The translations under genes were made by a program, and so were the position numbers. DNA of 64,000 nt from Pyrenochaeta sp. MPI-SDFR-AT-0127 (Eukaryota; Ascomycota; Dothideomycetes; Pleosporales; Cucurbitariaceae): contig JAGTJM010000007.1 in NCBI GenBank assembly GCA_020747015.1, forward strand, positions 310,001-374,000, written 5' to 3'. The first letter of the stretch is position 1. Each line of letters begins with the position of its first letter. This document shows, piece after piece, positions 61,592 to 64,000 of this stretch. The notes beneath the pieces were generated by a model. That model was not told the DNA's origin. It saw only the letters and a program-made list of their open reading frames with translations, and searched no databases.

Positions 61592-61769
61592 TGTCAGAAT
61601 TTAATGAATCTTTTGTTCAGAATGGATGATGATATATTGTTGTTCTGTCTGCTGTTTTCTTCTATAGCTCCTCTGCTTCCGGAGGTTCTGTAGATCGCAA
61701 TAGTTATCGGCCCTATTATTTATCGCTCTTTCCTGTACAGTACTTCTAAGCTTCTCCTTGTATCTGACA
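61592..61769. repeat. Degenerate family A LTR, inverted
   Basis: 178 bp from TGTCAGAATTTAATG to CTTGTATCTGACA, matching the reverse complement of 61908-62124 in its second half. No target duplication (ATATC and ATTTG). Confidence 0.6.
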
Positions 61770-61907
61770 ATTTGACAATATCCTGTTCTGCCTCTTGCTC
61801 AGTTCCCTATGTCGCACTAGGGTGTGCTAAATAATTGGAAGTCTAAGGACTTGACAATAAGCAACAGTGTTGTATTAACTAATATTGTTTTCTGTCTTTT
61901 CTGTAGT

Positions 61908-62124
61908 TGTCAGATACAAGGAGAAGCTTAGATGTACTGCATAGGAAAGAGCTATCAATAGTAGGACCGATAACTACTACGATCTGCGGAACCTCCGGAA
62001 GCAGAGGAGATATAGGAGAAAGCGGGGGACAGAACACGAACAAGACAATCATCAATTTTTGACACCTGATCCATCATCTCAATCATCAATTTTTGCTAAG
62101 CGCATTTCAGCATTCTATCTGACA
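61908..62124. mobile_element. Solo LTR of family A (217 bp)
   Basis: TGTCAGATACAAGG to TTCTATCTGACA with GTAGT on both sides (61903-61907, 62125-62129). Confidence 0.88.
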
Positions 62125-62151
62125 GTAGTTCTGTAGTTCTGTTATACACAA

Positions 62152-62507
62152 TGTGATGGAGATCATGTTTGGCAACTGGAACTACTCATAAATTGTAAGG
62201 GGCTGCGCAAAGGTTGCCGATGCCTGGTAACAGGATTGTATTCAATGAGGAAAGAAAGCTATATCAGGAGTAAGGCAGCATTTATATCTGCCTAACTCCT
62301 CGTGACTCTATGAACGAGAAACTTCTAGAAGTTTCCAGGACTCCGAAGGTTCCACGGAGGAACATTACAACTAGGCTTTAGCCTATTACATAAATATTGT
62401 CTTTAGGAAGTGAATGATTGATTGGTTCTGATCTGGTAAACACTGTGTTCATATATGCATGTTTCCAATTAGGCAGCAACCTGATGACTCATTCTGGTGC
62501 ATCCACT
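62152..62507. repeat. Dispersed repeat R4, copy 4, interrupted
   Basis: Starts ATGGAGATCATGTTTGGCA, continues after the nested LTR at 62391 with TATTGTCTTTAGGAAGTG and the GGTGCATCCAC segment shared with copy 3. Confidence 0.7.
62194..62390. mobile_element. Solo LTR of a second family (B, 197 bp)
   Basis: TGTAAGGGGCTGCG to AGCCTATTACA, flanked by TAAAT (62189-62193, 62391-62395). The uninterrupted R4 copies at 16059 and 45918 show the empty site. Confidence 0.85.
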
Positions 62508-62983
62508 TGTCAGCTAAAATGCGCTATCTGGCGCGATAGGATTATAATTGAACGAGATAATCGATTGGGCGGTCAAAAAATATGATTATTGTATGTGTCC
62601 TTTTGTTCCTTGCTATTTTTCCTTTTTATGTAGTGTGTGTGTGTGCCAAGTGGTTACACCCGAGCTTTGTACTACTGTCAGATAAGAGACATAAAAACTG
62701 AAGTACACGAATACTGCATCGTGGAAGGTATCACCTATGTATCACCGATGTATTGGGTCTGTGTTTAAAAGGAGAGAGAACAGAACCAACGAACAGGACA
62801 ATGAACACGATCACGAAAACGACAAAAATAAAAATACAATAACCTGACCCCCATCAATTCTCACCCATTCTGACCAAAACATTCATTAAATTCTGACAAC
62901 TACAATTCAGTATCGCGTACCCTCGCTGCTGTGATGTAGATCTAACAGCATACTCTTTCCGGGCACGCACCTTATATCTGACA
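62508..62983. repeat. Family A LTR-like copy (host of a nested insertion)
   Basis: TGTCAGCTAAAATGCG to CTTATATCTGACA; without the nested 62676-62898 piece it aligns with 43042-43243. No matching flanks. Confidence 0.65.
62676..62898. mobile_element. Nested solo LTR, family A-like (223 bp)
   Basis: TGTCAGATAAGAGACA to TTAAATTCTGACA with ACTAC on both sides (62671-62675, 62899-62903). The empty site is preserved in the copies near 43163 and 46345. Confidence 0.88.
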
Positions 62984-63681
62984 AGTGCATGGGCAACTGG
63001 TTTGCGCGGAAGCTCATCTCTTCAGAGGAGCCGCTAGCGATGATTGTAGATGCTGTGGAGATGGATGATGAGATGGATATTGATTTCGATGAGGAGGATT
63101 GGAATGTATAATAAGGTGGCATATTTCGAAGAATTGAGCATATATACAGCATCTACCTTCCCTACCTACCCTATCCTCTACCCACCACTCTACCCACTCT
63201 ACCCGGATAGAGAAGTGGGTAGAGCTCCCTCTACTCTACAATGCCTAAGTATGGACTTGCAGTATCTGCATAAGACATCCACGTACATATAGAAGGCTGC
63301 ATGGTAAACGACAACATATTTTGGGTTGAATTATCTCTATCCGACTCGCTAGAAGTTGCACCATCAGAAACTCTATCTACACAATATCCTAGCGCTATGT
63401 CCTGGATCTGGGCAAAAGGTTATCTCAGTAGAGATATCACCGACCAAGAAAATGTCAACATGGCAAGATTGATAATCATAACGCACTCACACACCTCAGA
63501 CGCCATCCTTTCCAGTCCTCGCCATCCTCCTCTTCAATCTCCCCTGATTCCTCTGCAACGTCTCAAAGTTCGTCCCAGGTCCATAACTACACCCACACCG
63601 TCAGCAAGGTTACAACTCACACCACAGCTCACACTCTCCTCTCCCCAATATACTCCCAAATATCATAGGGTCTCAACTTAC
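62984..63681. other. Intergenic stretch, no gene seen
   Basis: A short plus-strand acidic frame near 62990-63110 (ending DFDEEDWNV) might be a transposase tail. CTACC-type pyrimidine repeats lie at 63155-63230. Otherwise nothing. Confidence 0.35.
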
Positions 63682-64000
63682 TTGAACATAAGCACCATCC
63701 CATCGTCCACTCTACCCTCCCTCGCACAAGCCTTGACGCAAACACCAACAATACTCTCAAACAGCGCAGTCTGCTCTGGAATCAACTTCACCCCACTACC
63801 AACCAAAATCCCATCGAATTTCTCCTCTTTCAGCTTGTGTTCCAGCCAATCAAGCCCACTCTGTGGATCGGTGTCGTCTACGAAATACACCGTGAGATTG
63901 TATCCCGCCCCCCTGGTTGGAATCAGTACCGTGCGGAAATCAAGAGAGAGGCATGGCCTCATAGCACAAGGGGCTAAGGAAGCTCCAAGGTTGCCATAGG
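63682..64000 (-). CDS. Last or internal exon of an unrecognised gene, cut by window edge
   Basis: The minus-strand frame is open to the window end and stops at a good donor (GTAAGT at 63676-63681), so more exons should follow to the left or the stop at 63678 is used. It reads like a small globular protein: GYNLTVYFVDDTDP, EEKFDGILVGSGVK, LIPEQTALFESIVGVC. I associate this pattern with a small fungal family of unknown function but cannot name it. The larger plus-strand frame over the same DNA is low-complexity and looks like its shadow. Confidence 0.45.

Noticed and set aside
62508..62983. Extended inverted flanks CACTTGTCAG...CTGACAAGTG as a longer terminal repeat
   Set aside because: The extra bases are not shared by other family members, and no target duplication is present. 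The longer match is probably chance.
63301..63999. A 232-codon plus-strand open frame at the right edge
   Set aside because: It is serine/proline/threonine-rich without a domain, while the opposite strand carries globular-looking coding sequence with a splice donor. I treat it as an antisense shadow.

Overview
The window looks like transposon-rich accessory DNA from a filamentous ascomycete (Pezizomycotina; a Dothideomycete is my guess, unproven). The evidence is short phase-consistent introns of 44-100 bp, typical fungal families (SAT4 membrane proteins, Zn2Cys6 regulator, an adenylation/ferric-reductase fusion, P450, secreted type B carboxylesterase), Fot/pogo and hAT transposons, a Tad-like LINE and RIP-like CpA/TpG-depleted stretches. 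I saw no rRNA, tRNA or CRISPR.

Layout. 0-2.6 kb: 3' end of a LINE and two pogo remnants meeting end to end. 2.7-3.3 kb: a divergent frataxin gene. 4.1-6.9 kb: hAT element 1. 7.0-8.3 kb: SAT4 gene 1. 9.5-13.4 kb: an apparently intact pogo element followed by a broken relative. 13.4-18 kb: hAT and pogo debris around an alpha/beta hydrolase. 18.5-20.4 kb: a secreted carboxylesterase. 20.9-23.6 kb: hAT element 3. 23.6-28 kb: Copia pieces in opposite orientations. 28-30.3 kb: a broken Mutator-like element. 30.5-31.7 kb: SAT4 gene 2, whose 3' end is cut by a hAT terminus. 32.8 kb: a small TA-flanked MITE. 33.8-35.5 kb: a decayed RecQ-like helicase. 36-42 kb: hAT, pogo, Copia and hAT element 2 welded together, ending in a metallo-beta-lactamase fragment. 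43-49 kb: isochorismatase-family hydrolase, truncated Zn2Cys6 regulator and an eight-exon enoyl-CoA hydratase. 49.5-52.9 kb: a TmpB-like adenylate-forming transmembrane oxidoreductase. 54-56.5 kb: a decayed Tc1/mariner element. 56.6-58.8 kb: a P450 with one in-frame stop. 59.5-61.4 kb: a DUF924 pseudogene and a glutathione S-transferase. 61.6-63 kb: nested solo LTRs. The right edge cuts an unrecognised gene.

Non-transposon genes rebuilt with all intron phases closing: frataxin-like (190 aa), SAT4-1 (363 aa), carboxylesterase (572 aa, with a predicted 5-nt exon), SAT4-2 (332 aa), enoyl-CoA hydratase (291 aa), TmpB-like (1016 aa), P450 (533 codons with one internal TGA). Single-exon genes are the alpha/beta hydrolase, isochorismatase-family hydrolase and GST. 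I see no clear co-regulated cluster. P450, GST, hydrolase, carboxylesterase and the adenylate-forming enzyme are the kinds of gene common in accessory metabolism, but transposon blocks separate them.

Most notable: a Copia element whose protease-integrase and RT-RNaseH frames are open for about 370 and 394 codons although the DNA is nearly purged of CpA/TpG, so the integrase frame lacks methionine; three hAT elements with clear terminal repeats but no target duplication, each with a different single lesion; and a frataxin paralogue beside a pogo terminus.
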